From positions 1-36,440 of the forward strand of contig NZ_QKWJ01000073.1 in the NCBI RefSeq assembly GCF_003353055.1: a stretch of 36,440 nucleotides of DNA. Direction: 5' to 3'. Positions within the stretch are counted from its first letter, which is position 1. Each line of letters opens with the position of its first letter. The translations under genes were made by a program, and so were the position numbers. Positions 25,673-33,704 of the stretch are shown here, in pieces. The stretch is from Cupriavidus lacunae. Its GTDB lineage: Bacteria; Pseudomonadota; Gammaproteobacteria; Burkholderiales; Burkholderiaceae. The notes below the pieces were generated by a model. That model searched no databases. It saw only the letters and a list, made by a program, of their open reading frames with translations, and was not told the DNA's origin.

Positions 25673-26761
25673 TTACTGCGGGAACATCAGCACCGAGCGG
25701 GCCAGTTCGCCGCGGCGCAGTTCGTCGAATGCATCGTTGATGCCTTCGAGGGGCATGCGCCGCGAGATCATGTCGTCCAGCCTGAGCTTGCCGGACAGAT
25801 AGAAGTCCACCAGGCGCGGCATGTCGACGGGGAAGCGGTTCGAGCCCATGCGGCAGCCCTGCAGGCGCTTCTCCTCCATCAACTCGAATCCCTTGATGCC
25901 GATTTCGACACCGGGCGGGACCACGCCCACCACGGTCGCGGTGCCGCCACGGCGCAGCATGCCGAAGGCCTGCTCCACGGTCTGCTTGAGCCCGATGGCC
26001 TCAAGCGCGTGATGGACGCCGCCGCTGGTAAGTTCCCGCACCGCCTGCACGGCGTCGGTGCTGCTGGCATCGATCACGTCCGTCGCGCCGAACTTGCGCG
26101 CCAGTTCGAGCTTGCCCGGCAGGCGGTCGATGGCGATGATGCGGCCGGCCCCGGCAATCGCCGCGCCATTGATGGCGGCAAGCCCGATGCCGCCGCAGCC
26201 GATCACGGCAACGGTCTCGCCCGGCTGCACCTTCGCGGTATGCATGACAGCGCCGACCCCGGTCACCACGCCGCAGCCGATCAGGGCCGCACGGTCCAGC
26301 GGCATGTCGCGCCGGACCGCCACCAGCGCATGCTCGTGGACCAGCATCTGCTCGGCGAACGCCGACAGGTTCATGTACTGCGGCATGGCCTTGCCGGTCC
26401 TGGCGAGCAGGCGCGGCTCCTCGTCATCGCTGCGCTTCGTGTCTGGCGACACGCACAGCGACAGATGCCCGGTCAGGCAATGGTCGCAATGGCCGCAGTA
26501 AGCGGACAGGCAGGAGATGACGTGATCGCCCGGCTTGACCGTGCGCACCTCGCTGCCCACCTGCTCGACGATCCCGGCCGCCTCGTGGCCCAGCACCGCG
26601 GGCAGGGGAAACGGCAGCGAACCTTCAACGAAGTGAAGATCGGAATGGCACACCCCGACCGCAGCGGTCCGCACCAGAACCTCGTGCGGCTCCGGCTTCG
26701 AAATGCCGACGTCTTCAATGACAAATGGGGAATGGGTTTGATACAGCACTGCGGCTTTCAT
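25673..26761 (-). CDS. Zinc-dependent alcohol dehydrogenase (MDR superfamily)
   Basis: A 362-residue medium-chain dehydrogenase. The catalytic zinc ligands are Cys38 (VCHSD), His59/Glu60 (GHEAAG) and Cys163 (IGCGVVTG). The structural zinc lobe is Cys89, Cys92, Cys95 and Cys103 (CGHCDHC then LC). GCGGIG at 188-193 binds NAD(P). It resembles the class III-like long-lobe group rather than yeast-type ADH. ATG 26761 is chosen because AAGGAGA lies about four bases upstream; an in-frame ATG at 26776 lacks this. It is the first gene of the ADH-BVMO-esterase-ALDH unit. It could oxidise the hydroxyacid released by the esterase, like ChnD, or the secondary alcohol feeding the BVMO. Confidence 0.94.
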   Translation of the reverse strand: MKAAVLYQTHSPFVIEDVGISKPEPHEVLVRTAAVGVCHSDLHFVEGSLPFPLPAVLGHEAAGIVEQVGSEVRTVKPGDHVISCLSAYCGHCDHCLTGHLSLCVSPDTKRSDDEEPRLLARTGKAMPQYMNLSAFAEQMLVHEHALVAVRRDMPLDRAALIGCGVVTGVGAVMHTAKVQPGETVAVIGCGGIGLAAINGAAIAGAGRIIAIDRLPGKLELARKFGATDVIDASSTDAVQAVRELTSGGVHHALEAIGLKQTVEQAFGMLRRGGTATVVGVVPPGVEIGIKGFELMEEKRLQGCRMGSNRFPVDMPRLVDFYLSGKLRLDDMISRRMPLEGINDAFDELRRGELARSVLMFPQ

Positions 26762-26859
26762 ATGTCTCCTTGCCATCTTGAAGTGAAACGGCCGACGGGG
26801 TGAGACACCTCGGCCGGATCGCGCCTGTTTTTTTCAATGCTCGCTCGCACTGTCCGGCG

Positions 26860-26889
26860 TGTCCAATTCAATCTTTTCCGGGGCATTCC
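26860..26889 (-). promoter_or_regulatory. Copy A of a shared 30-bp element, upstream of ADH
   Basis: Read on the minus strand it begins GGAATGCCCCGGAAAA and ends GAATTGGACA. 25 of 30 positions equal the copy at 28566-28595, and the five differences fall in the middle. It lies 98 bases upstream of the ADH start in the 196-base gap before that operon. Conserved ends with a variable centre suggest a binding site for a common activator or a shared promoter. The protein is not known. Confidence 0.6.
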
Positions 26890-26957
26890 GTAAATTCATA
26901 CCACTGCCCGGCACCGTCGCGTTGATGCATGCGCCCCCCGGACATGGAAGCCGGGTA

Positions 26958-27713
26958 TTAGCGTGCGGTCAGGCCACCGTCCACGACCAGTTCGGCACCG
27001 GTGATATAGGACGACTCGTCCGACGCCAGGAAGAGGACCAGGTCACTGACTTCTTCCGGCCTGCCCACGCGGCCCATTGGGGCGAGCCGCTGCCCGAGCT
27101 CTTCCTGGCTGGCACGCATGCTCACCGAGGCGTAGTCGGCCATGGCAGTCTGGATCAGCCCGGGATGGATCGAGTTGACACGCACGCCCAGGCTCGCGTA
27201 CTCGATGGCCGCATCCTTTGTCAGCAGGCGTACGGCACCCTTGCTGGCGCCATAGAGCGCATTGCCTGCCGCCCCGACCAGGCCCGCGACTGACGAGGCG
27301 TTGATGACGGAGCCCTTTCCTTGCCTGGCCATTTGGGGCATCACGTGCTTCATGCCGAGGAAGGTCCCGGTCACGTTGATCGACATGAGCCGGTTCCATT
27401 CCTCCAGCGTGGTGTCGGCCAGCGCCTTGATGATCCAGATGCCGGCATTGTTGAAGAGGACATCGATGCGGCCGAAGGCCGCGAGTGCTTCCTCGACGAC
27501 CTGTTTCCATTGGGCTTCGCTGCTGACGTCGAGTGGCAACGCCATGGCCCTGGCACCGAGCGACTCCACAGCCTGGGCAGTGGCCCTGGCGCCGGCGGGA
27601 TCGATGTCCGTTGCGATGATCGTTGCACCTTCGCGAGCGAGCCGCAAGGCCGCGGCCTTGCCGATGCCCGTGCCGCTGCCCGTGATGAGTACAACCTTGT
27701 CCTGGATACGCAT
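26958..27713 (-). CDS. Short-chain dehydrogenase (ChnA/CpnA-like role possible)
   Basis: A 251-residue classical SDR. It has GSGTGIG (12-18), NNAG (88-91), catalytic Ser140, Tyr154 and Lys158 (YGASK), and the end VVDGGLTAR. ATG 27713 has GAGAGGA a few bases upstream; ATG 27728 is in frame but without such a site. Asp36 (ATDID) after the second beta strand suggests NAD rather than NADP. It forms a two-gene unit with the SDR upstream (42-base gap) and precedes the ADH-BVMO operon on the same strand. In chn/cpn pathways an SDR oxidises the cyclic alcohol to the ketone used by the BVMO, and this protein is a good candidate for that step. The role is inferred from context. Confidence 0.9.
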   Translation of the reverse strand: MRIQDKVVLITGSGTGIGKAAALRLAREGATIIATDIDPAGARATAQAVESLGARAMALPLDVSSEAQWKQVVEEALAAFGRIDVLFNNAGIWIIKALADTTLEEWNRLMSINVTGTFLGMKHVMPQMARQGKGSVINASSVAGLVGAAGNALYGASKGAVRLLTKDAAIEYASLGVRVNSIHPGLIQTAMADYASVSMRASQEELGQRLAPMGRVGRPEEVSDLVLFLASDESSYITGAELVVDGGLTAR

Positions 27714-27755
27714 GTTTCCTCTCCGCATTGTTGTGAGACGCGTGCCCCGACCTCG

Positions 27756-28502
27756 CTATTGCGCCGTATAGCCACCATCGACGATCAGGTTGGCGCCGAC
27801 CATGAAGGAGGCGTCATCGCTCGCCAGGAACAGGATCGCACTGGCAATCTCCTCACTCCGCCCGAGCCGGCCGATCGGGTGCATCGCGGCGATCCGGGCT
27901 TTCTTCTCCTCGCTGGCGGCATCGAGAATGGCGGTGTCGACAAAGCCCGGGCATACCGCGTTGACACGTATCCCGTCCTGCGCGCAAGCCACCCCGATCG
28001 AACGGGTCAGATTCACGACGCCGCCCTTGGCGGCGTTGTAGGCCGTGGCGCCAGCCATGCCGACATGCCCCATGATCGAGGCGACGTTCACCACCGCTCC
28101 CCCGGACCGTTGTTGCTTCATCTGCGCGATCGCGTGCTTGTTGGTCAGGAATACGCCGGTCAGATTGATATCGAGCATCTGTTGCCAGCTATCCAGTTCT
28201 GTCTGCTCCACCGGAACCGCCGCTTGTCCTATCCCGGCGTTAGCGACAACGATATCCAGCCGGCCAAAGCGGCTGACGGTCTGCTCGATCAGCTGGCGGA
28301 TGTCAGCTTCCTGCGCGACATTGACCCTGCAGAACAGCGCTTCGTGTCCGGCCTCGCTCAACTCGCCACAAAGTGCCGCGCCACGGTCGGTGATATCCGC
28401 TACCACGACCTTTGCCCCTTCAGCCACGAGCCTTCGGACCGTGGCTTCACCAATGCCACTCCCACCGCCGGTGACAATCGCCACCTTCTTACTGAGCTTC
28501 AT
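27756..28502 (-). CDS. Short-chain dehydrogenase, first gene of the SDR pair
   Basis: A 248-residue classical SDR with GGGSGIG (12-18), NAG (88-90), catalytic Ser142, Tyr155 and Lys159 (YNAAK), and the end VDGGYTAQ. Asp36 (VVADI) points to NAD. The ORF is open further upstream, but AGGAGG four bases before ATG 28502 fixes the start and keeps the upstream 30-bp element outside the gene. It is similar in length and layout to the SDR that follows it, with moderate identity, so the two probably act on related alcohols or on the two enantiomers of one. The substrate is not known. Confidence 0.9.
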   Translation of the reverse strand: MKLSKKVAIVTGGGSGIGEATVRRLVAEGAKVVVADITDRGAALCGELSEAGHEALFCRVNVAQEADIRQLIEQTVSRFGRLDIVVANAGIGQAAVPVEQTELDSWQQMLDINLTGVFLTNKHAIAQMKQQRSGGAVVNVASIMGHVGMAGATAYNAAKGGVVNLTRSIGVACAQDGIRVNAVCPGFVDTAILDAASEEKKARIAAMHPIGRLGRSEEIASAILFLASDDASFMVGANLIVDGGYTAQ

Positions 28503-28565
28503 CCTGCCTCCTGTGTCCACGGGGAAAAACTTGTGCCGTGCATGATCCCGCAGTCGGATTGACGA

Positions 28566-28595
28566 TGTCCAATTCCTATTTTTCCAGGGCATTCC
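28566..28595 (-). promoter_or_regulatory. Copy B of the shared 30-bp element, upstream of the SDR pair
   Basis: Read on the minus strand it begins GGAATGCCCTGGAAAA and ends GAATTGGACA, matching the copy at 26860-26889 at 25 of 30 positions. It lies 63 bases upstream of the SDR start, nearer than copy A is to its gene. Having it before both minus-strand units suggests that both belong to one regulon. Confidence 0.6.
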
Positions 28596-28844
28596 CGGCA
28601 GGCATATCAGAGCTTAAGAGGCTGTCTCCGGCTTTTCGCGGCACACGCCGGGGCTCGCCCCCCTCCAGATGGGGAGGAGGCAGGACGGTGGCCCGAGGTC
28701 AACATGAGTTCCGCCTCGGCATGTATCTCGCTGCAGCGCAGAGGCTAAGCGACAACAGATACTGCGGCGCACGCTAGCTGCGGACCCTTGGTACCGATGC
28801 CATCTCTTGTCGACAAGGGACGGTCAATACAACACAGGAAAGAT
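28596..28844. promoter_or_regulatory. Divergent region between the SDR pair and a DUF1254 gene
   Basis: Together with 28503-28595 this makes a 342-base gene-free stretch between divergent start codons. It should contain a + strand promoter for the DUF1254 gene. I see a C-rich run (CGCCCCCCTCC, 28656-28666), a small ACAGGAA ribosome site before 28845, and no convincing -35/-10 pair, long dyad or small gene. Confidence 0.35.
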
Positions 28845-30281
28845 ATGAAAGGATGCAATACCGGGCTCACGGCTGCCGTCCTCGTCGCCGGCCATCTCTT
28901 CGCGACGGGAGGTTTCATCACCGCGCCAGCCCCTGCAAATGCCGCCACCCTGCCTGCCGAGACGCTCGCCGATTCCCGGCAAAAGCTGGCGGCAGAGGCA
29001 GCCGTCTGGGGCATGCCAATCGTCAGCGTGGATGCGATGCGCGAGGCCTTCTTCCGGGATGCGGGAGCGGAGTACAACGACATCGTGTTCTGGTCCAGGC
29101 CTGCCGACTGGAAGAACCAGACCACGACGCCGAATTCGTCTTCCCTGTACGTCTACTTCAACTTCAATCTGAAGGACGGACCCGTGGCACTCGATCTGCC
29201 GGCCGCCGATGGTGCCGGCATCTTCGGCAGCGTGCTCGACGCATGGCAGGTGCCGCTGGCAGATGTAGGACCGGCCGGCGAGGATGAGGGAAAAGGAGGC
29301 AGGTATCTGCTGTTGCCGCCGGGCTTCAAGGGCGATGTACCTGCGGGTAATATTGCAGTCCCGTCGTCGACCTACAACGGCTACGCGCTGCTGCGATTCT
29401 CGCCGGCCTCGTCGTCCACGGCCGACGTTGCCCGGGCCATCGAAGTGCTGAAGCGACTCCGGCTCTATCCCCTTGCGCACGCCGGCAACACTCCACGTCA
29501 GCGCTTCATCGATATGGACGGCAAAGTCTTCGATGGCATCGTCAGGTATGACGAGAGCTTCTATACACGCCTGGCAAGGATGGTGAGCGAGGAGCCGGAT
29601 TCGCCAAGGGACGCCGCGCTCATGACCCGCATCAGTGAGCTGGGCATCGGGCCCGGCAAGCCTTTCAATCCCGATCCGGCCATGCGCGCGGCCTTGCGCG
29701 CCGGTGTCCAGCAGGCCCATGCCGCGTTTATCAACACCTGGCGCACTGGTGCCAGGCCCTGGTGGCCGGGGTCGCGCTGGGGGGGCAATCTGCCAAGCAC
29801 CGTCGGCGCAAGCACGCAGTTCACCTTCCGCAAGGACGGCCACCTGGAGACAGACGCTCGGGGCGCCTTCTATTTCCTCGCCTATGCACCGCCAGCCAAG
29901 CTCGGCAAGGCGACCGCCTATCTGACATCATGGTACGACTCCACCGGGGAGCCTTTGCACGGCAGCCACAGCTATGTCCTGCACGTTCCGCCCAACGTCC
30001 CGGCAAGGCAGTTCTGGGCGGTGACAATCTATGACGTCCAGACGGCCGCCTTCATGCGCGGTTCACCTCGGGTCAACCTGGACTCCTACAGCCATGACAT
30101 GCAGCGCAATGCCGATGGCTCGGTTGACATAGTTTTCGGTCCGAAGGCACCAGTGGGCAAGGAGAAAAACTGGATCTATACAAGGCCCGGCAAGGACTGG
30201 TTTGCAGCGTTCCGCTTCTACGGGCCGGATCAGGGCCTGATGGACAAGACCTGGAAGCTGCCTGACCTGGTGCGCCAGTAA
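28845..30281 (+). CDS. Exported DUF1254/DUF1214 protein
   Basis: A 478-residue protein with a signal peptide (NTGLTAAVLVAGHLFATGG, cut near ANA-AT). The DUF1254 part includes LAAEAAVWGMPIVSVDAMREAF and YVYFNFNLKDGPVALDLP. The landmark RPNxDTLYS of the family is degenerate here (TTPNSSSLYVY). The DUF1214 part carries GSHSYVLHVPPNVPARQFWAVTIYD, ADGSVDIVFGPKAP and WFAAFRFYGPDQGLMDKTWKLPDL. ATG 28845 has AGGAA four bases upstream and starts exactly at the signal peptide; an earlier in-frame start at 28788 would bury it. The family has no established activity. It faces away from the SDR pair and converges with another DUF1254 gene. Its N-terminal divergence suggests a role separate from the sulfatase-linked homologue. 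Confidence 0.88.
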   Translation: MKGCNTGLTAAVLVAGHLFATGGFITAPAPANAATLPAETLADSRQKLAAEAAVWGMPIVSVDAMREAFFRDAGAEYNDIVFWSRPADWKNQTTTPNSSSLYVYFNFNLKDGPVALDLPAADGAGIFGSVLDAWQVPLADVGPAGEDEGKGGRYLLLPPGFKGDVPAGNIAVPSSTYNGYALLRFSPASSSTADVARAIEVLKRLRLYPLAHAGNTPRQRFIDMDGKVFDGIVRYDESFYTRLARMVSEEPDSPRDAALMTRISELGIGPGKPFNPDPAMRAALRAGVQQAHAAFINTWRTGARPWWPGSRWGGNLPSTVGASTQFTFRKDGHLETDARGAFYFLAYAPPAKLGKATAYLTSWYDSTGEPLHGSHSYVLHVPPNVPARQFWAVTIYDVQTAAFMRGSPRVNLDSYSHDMQRNADGSVDIVFGPKAPVGKEKNWIYTRPGKDWFAAFRFYGPDQGLMDKTWKLPDLVRQ

Positions 30282-30315
30282 TCCGGCGTCCTTTCACGGG
30301 AGCAGGGGTCGTCAA

Positions 30316-30344
30316 GGGGCGCATTGGCCGGATCCATGCGCCCC
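30316..30344. terminator. Bidirectional hairpin between two convergent DUF1254 genes
   Basis: A perfect 9-bp stem, GGGGCGCAT (30316-30324) with ATGCGCCCC (30336-30344), has an 11-base loop in the 88-base gap between the convergent stop codons. Neither side has a strong T-run, but the place fits a shared terminator. Confidence 0.55.
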
Positions 30345-30369
30345 GAAGCGAATTGCCAGTCGGTGCGGC

Positions 30370-31419
30370 TTAATTGACGGCCTGAGCCTGCGGGAACGTC
30401 CACTTGCCGCTCAAAATGTCCGGGTGGGCGCGATAGAGGCGCACGAGGTAGTTCCAGCCCGGCATGGTTGGCAGACAGTTCACCGTTGCCGCGTCGCAGC
30501 CCCCGAACTGGATCACCACCTTGCCGTCCGGATTCTTCTTCGCCGTGATGTTGTTGAGCGAGTACCCACCGAACTTGTTTGGCTCGAACAGGCCTTTGGC
30601 GTTGTAGACGCTGACCGACCAGAAGCCATCGACCGGTACCTCTCCGACGCTGAGCTTGTAGATGGTCGCGCCGTCGTTCTTCGCCGGCGTGATCGGCAAG
30701 TAGTAGGCATCCTTTTCAGGACTACCTCCCCAGGCCAGTGCGGTGCCAATCAGGCGTCGCACGGGATCGACCTGGCGGGGGCCGCCGAACATGCCTCTCG
30801 TGTCCTGGACAGTCGTCCCCAGCACAAGCAGGGCTTCACGCAGCCTGGTCAGTTGAGCCTGGTCCCAGTCAGGAATCTCGAAGCTGCCTGGATGCTTCTG
30901 GGTCAGCTTCAGCGCATCCTGCAAGGCATGGGCCTGCCCCACATCCCTGGGGTTCGCCGGATCGAGCAGTGTCCGGACAGCCAGCAATGCATAGCGTGTC
31001 CCAATGCGCTCGCGCGTGAAGGTATAGGTGCCTGCACCATAGATATCGGCATGCGTGTAGTGGTCTTCATCGATCACCTGCAGCGACATGAAGCGCTTGC
31101 CTGCATCCGGCATCGCGATGGTCACCGGGCCTGCGTCAAGGTCCACAACCGCGAGCGAATAGAGCGTGTCGCGATTGGGACGCACCACGATCTGCCGGTC
31201 AATCGGCGCGAGCTCGCGCTGGTTGAAGAATTTGCCGAACCCACCCCGCCGCACCACGGATTCAAGGCTCCGGTCACTCTCCGCGCGGATGTAGTTGTCC
31301 AGCGTGACCGCAACCGCCGGAACCGCGGATGGGATGGGCGCCTTGCTCTGGGCGTATGCCGGCATGACGGATGCCGCGGCGCCGAGGACCGAGAAGGTGC
31401 AAGCGAGAACGAACTTCAT
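30370..31419 (-). CDS. Exported DUF1254/DUF1214 protein (short form)
   Basis: A 349-residue protein with a signal peptide (MKFVLACTFSVLGAAASVM, cut near AYA-QS). DUF1254 signature: IVVRPNRDTLYSLAVVDLDAGPVTIAMPD, followed by RFMSLQVIDEDHYTHADIYG. DUF1214 signature: PVDGFWSVSVYNAKGLFEPNKFGGYSLNN, GKVVIQFGGCD, LPTMPGWNYLVRLYRAHPD and the final GKWTFP. The TAKKNPDG/CDAATVNCLP cysteine pair could form a disulfide. ATG 31419 has AGGAA eight bases upstream; the longer open frame starts before the signal peptide. About 100 residues shorter than the other two homologues in the window, mainly in the middle. Function unknown; periplasmic location is predicted. Its nearest upstream neighbour on the same strand is the MFS transporter, 243 bases away, so it may have its own promoter. 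Confidence 0.88.
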   Translation of the reverse strand: MKFVLACTFSVLGAAASVMPAYAQSKAPIPSAVPAVAVTLDNYIRAESDRSLESVVRRGGFGKFFNQRELAPIDRQIVVRPNRDTLYSLAVVDLDAGPVTIAMPDAGKRFMSLQVIDEDHYTHADIYGAGTYTFTRERIGTRYALLAVRTLLDPANPRDVGQAHALQDALKLTQKHPGSFEIPDWDQAQLTRLREALLVLGTTVQDTRGMFGGPRQVDPVRRLIGTALAWGGSPEKDAYYLPITPAKNDGATIYKLSVGEVPVDGFWSVSVYNAKGLFEPNKFGGYSLNNITAKKNPDGKVVIQFGGCDAATVNCLPTMPGWNYLVRLYRAHPDILSGKWTFPQAQAVN

Positions 31420-31662
31420 CGTGAATTTCCTTTCGAATGGAGGTCTGATATTGAGAGAGGAAAACCCAGGCGCGTAGCCTGGGAAGACGTTGCCATGCAT
31501 TCCCGCATTGCATCATCGCGTAGTGCCCGGAGCTTCTGTTCCCATGACAGGGAGCCGATGCCATGGGCGCAGGTGTCTTACCTTCCGCAGTGTCCGATGA
31601 GGCGATGGTCGCCGTGGCCGTTGCCGTTCATCTCGGGACCACCGGCAGATCCAGGACCAGGT

Positions 31663-33024
31663 TCAGGCGTCGCGGATGACGCCGACACCATCAGCACCGG
31701 CATTGCGCGACGCAGCCCGCCGCTTGATCCATAGCGCGAACCCCGGCAGCAGGATCGTCGCGGTTGCAACCGCATAGAATCCGGCTGAGCCGGTGGTATG
31801 CAGCAGCATGCCCCCCGCGACCGGCCCCAGGATGCCGCCGATCCGTCCGATGCCATACATCCAGGCGATACCCGCCGAACGGCCGTTGGTGGGGTAGTAC
31901 GCCGCCGCCAGGCCGGGCAGCGAGAACATGGCGCCGCTGAGCCCGGCGCCGGCAATGAAGAGGATGACCGGCAGCAGTTCCGGCTGCCCGGCCTGGCGTC
32001 CGAGCGTCCAGATCGACGCGCCGCCCACGACGAAAGCCAGCGCGATCACGGTATTGCGGTCAAGGCGGTCCATCAGCCAGCCGAAGCAGAGCGCGCCGGC
32101 GATGCCGCCCACCGAGAGCACGCTGGTCGCAAGCGTAGCGTTGCGCAGCGACGCGCCGGCTTCCTGAAGCAGCGTGGGCAGCCAGCCCATCAGCAGGTAA
32201 TAGGCGAACGTGCCGCTGAAATAGGCCAGCCAGAGCATCAGGGTGCCGGTGCGCAGGCGCCGCGACAGCAACACGCCCATGCCCGACTTGCGATCCTCGG
32301 CCTGCTCCTCGGTCACGACGAATCGGGCGCCGTTGAAGTCGTGCTTCGGGGCGACGCGGCGCAGCACCGCGGCGATTCGCTCGGCGGGCCAGTTGCGCAT
32401 GACCATGAAACGCAGCGGTTCGGGCATGTAGAAGTGCACCACCAGCGCCAGCACGATCGGCAGGACCGCGCCTACCACGAACAGGCACTTCCAGCCATAC
32501 GCCGGCACCAGCAAACCGGCCGCGACACCGCAGGCCGCCGCGCCGAGCATGCCGCCGCATGCGATCGTGTTGATGACCAGCGAGCTGCGCCGCGTGGGTG
32601 CATATTCGAACATCAGCGTGTTGACGCCGGGCACCGCCGCGCCGATGCCCAGGCCGGTCAGCAGCCGCCAGATGCCGAGCGACAGCGGTGTTTCGGAAAA
32701 GATGCTGCCGAAGCTGCACAGGCCGAACATGACCATGGAGACCACCATCACGGTCTTCGGCGTGGAGCGGTCGTATAGCGGGCCGGAGATCATCGCGCCG
32801 ACGGCCATGCCGACGATCGATGCGCTCATGACCGGGCCGAACACGGCCTTATCCATTTGCCATGCCTGCATCAGCGCTGGCACCACGAATCCGACCGTCA
32901 GGGCGTCGTAGGCGTCGATGGCGATCAGCAGGAAGCAGACCGCGAGAATGCCCCACTGGTAGGGGGAAAAGCGCTGTTCGTCGATGAAGCGCTTGACGTC
33001 GATATTCGGGGATGTACCCTCCAT
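31663..33024 (-). CDS. MFS transporter, aromatic acid:H+ symporter type
   Basis: A 453-residue inner-membrane carrier with 12 predicted hydrophobic segments and a central polar loop (about 205-245). Segment 1 holds DAYDALTVG (compare DGYD of the PcaK/AAHS family), and the loop 2-3 motif GPLYDRSTPKTVMVVS and the repeat loop 8-9 motif GWLMDRLDRNTVI are present. Proteins of this family import 4-hydroxybenzoate, protocatechuate, phthalate-like or hydroxyphenyl acids with protons. AGAGGAG five bases before ATG 33024 fixes the start; an upstream extension to 33168 is improbable. It could bring in desulfated aromatic acids for the enzymes in this window. The substrate is inferred only from the family. 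Confidence 0.92.
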   Translation of the reverse strand: MEGTSPNIDVKRFIDEQRFSPYQWGILAVCFLLIAIDAYDALTVGFVVPALMQAWQMDKAVFGPVMSASIVGMAVGAMISGPLYDRSTPKTVMVVSMVMFGLCSFGSIFSETPLSLGIWRLLTGLGIGAAVPGVNTLMFEYAPTRRSSLVINTIACGGMLGAAACGVAAGLLVPAYGWKCLFVVGAVLPIVLALVVHFYMPEPLRFMVMRNWPAERIAAVLRRVAPKHDFNGARFVVTEEQAEDRKSGMGVLLSRRLRTGTLMLWLAYFSGTFAYYLLMGWLPTLLQEAGASLRNATLATSVLSVGGIAGALCFGWLMDRLDRNTVIALAFVVGGASIWTLGRQAGQPELLPVILFIAGAGLSGAMFSLPGLAAAYYPTNGRSAGIAWMYGIGRIGGILGPVAGGMLLHTTGSAGFYAVATATILLPGFALWIKRRAASRNAGADGVGVIRDA

Positions 33025-33704
33025 GCTTGCTCCTCTTGAGGTGTTGGAATGCGGCGCCGGCGAAGGAGATCTCCGCGCGGCCGGGACGAACGCGGTCCTG
33101 CACGCAGGGCGCGCATGCCGGGATTTTTTCAGATGCGTCGGGTTTGGTGCTGGCGCGCGCGGCGGCATCCGGGCGATGCCGCGGCCGCTCAGCGGCCGGC
33201 CGTCATGGGACGCGAAGGGCCCCTGGATGGAAACTGCGATGTCCGCGTGGCGAACGCTTCATGGTGTCCCCGTGATTCGTATTCGTTTGGCTGTGCGCCA
33301 GTATTGGTGCATCAGCGGCGTGGGCGCAACGCCGGGAATGGGTGGGACAGGGAAAACCACAACGGAGCTTATGGCTGGCGGTGCTTATGCGGCTGGCGGT
33401 GCCCGGCATGGACGTCGCGCACGTTGTTTGGGCTTTAATCGCGGGCAGTCGTCCGCACGCTAAGAAGATTCCCAGTAAGCCCCGCTACGCCCCGCAACCC
33501 CGGCGGACTGCGGGCCTCACAATCACAAAGGCCCGGCCGGGCTGGAGCACGGCCGCCCGGGCGCTCCCCTCCCCCGTCCTTCGGGACAGCCAAGCAAACT
33601 TCCCACCCACTTTAAGGCTTGGCTTATTCCGGCCGTAGCCCGCATGCCTCAGCCTATGCGGACTGTCCCGAGCGGCAACAAATCCGTTGCATCGCGGGAG
33701 GAAA
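33025..33704. other. 680-base gene-free region with GC-rich palindromes
   Basis: I see no convincing gene here; the open frames lack homologous-looking content and ribosome sites. It contains two strong palindromes: CGGCCGCT-C-AGCGGCCG (33182-33198) and GCCCGGCCGGGC (33531-33542). The stretch up to about 33470 presumably has the MFS promoter. A GGGAGG at 33696-33701 is the ribosome site of the next gene. Confidence 0.5.
33182..33198. repeat. 17-base palindrome
   Basis: CGGCCGCT and AGCGGCCG flank a single C, giving a perfect palindrome about 160 bases upstream of the MFS start. It is a possible operator or the remains of a terminator. Confidence 0.4.

Noticed and set aside
23874..25802. 642-residue open frame on the + strand
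   Set aside because: Antisense to the BVMO gene; low-complexity Arg/Val/Asp-rich product without motifs.
26860..28595. Sigma-54 promoters inside the shared 30-bp elements
   Set aside because: The GG and GC of the -24/-12 consensus do not occur at the required spacing in either copy.
33342..33638. 98-residue frame upstream of the glycosyl-phosphotransferase
   Set aside because: No recognisable content or ribosome site, and it crosses the GCCCGGCCGGGC palindrome. I take it as chance.
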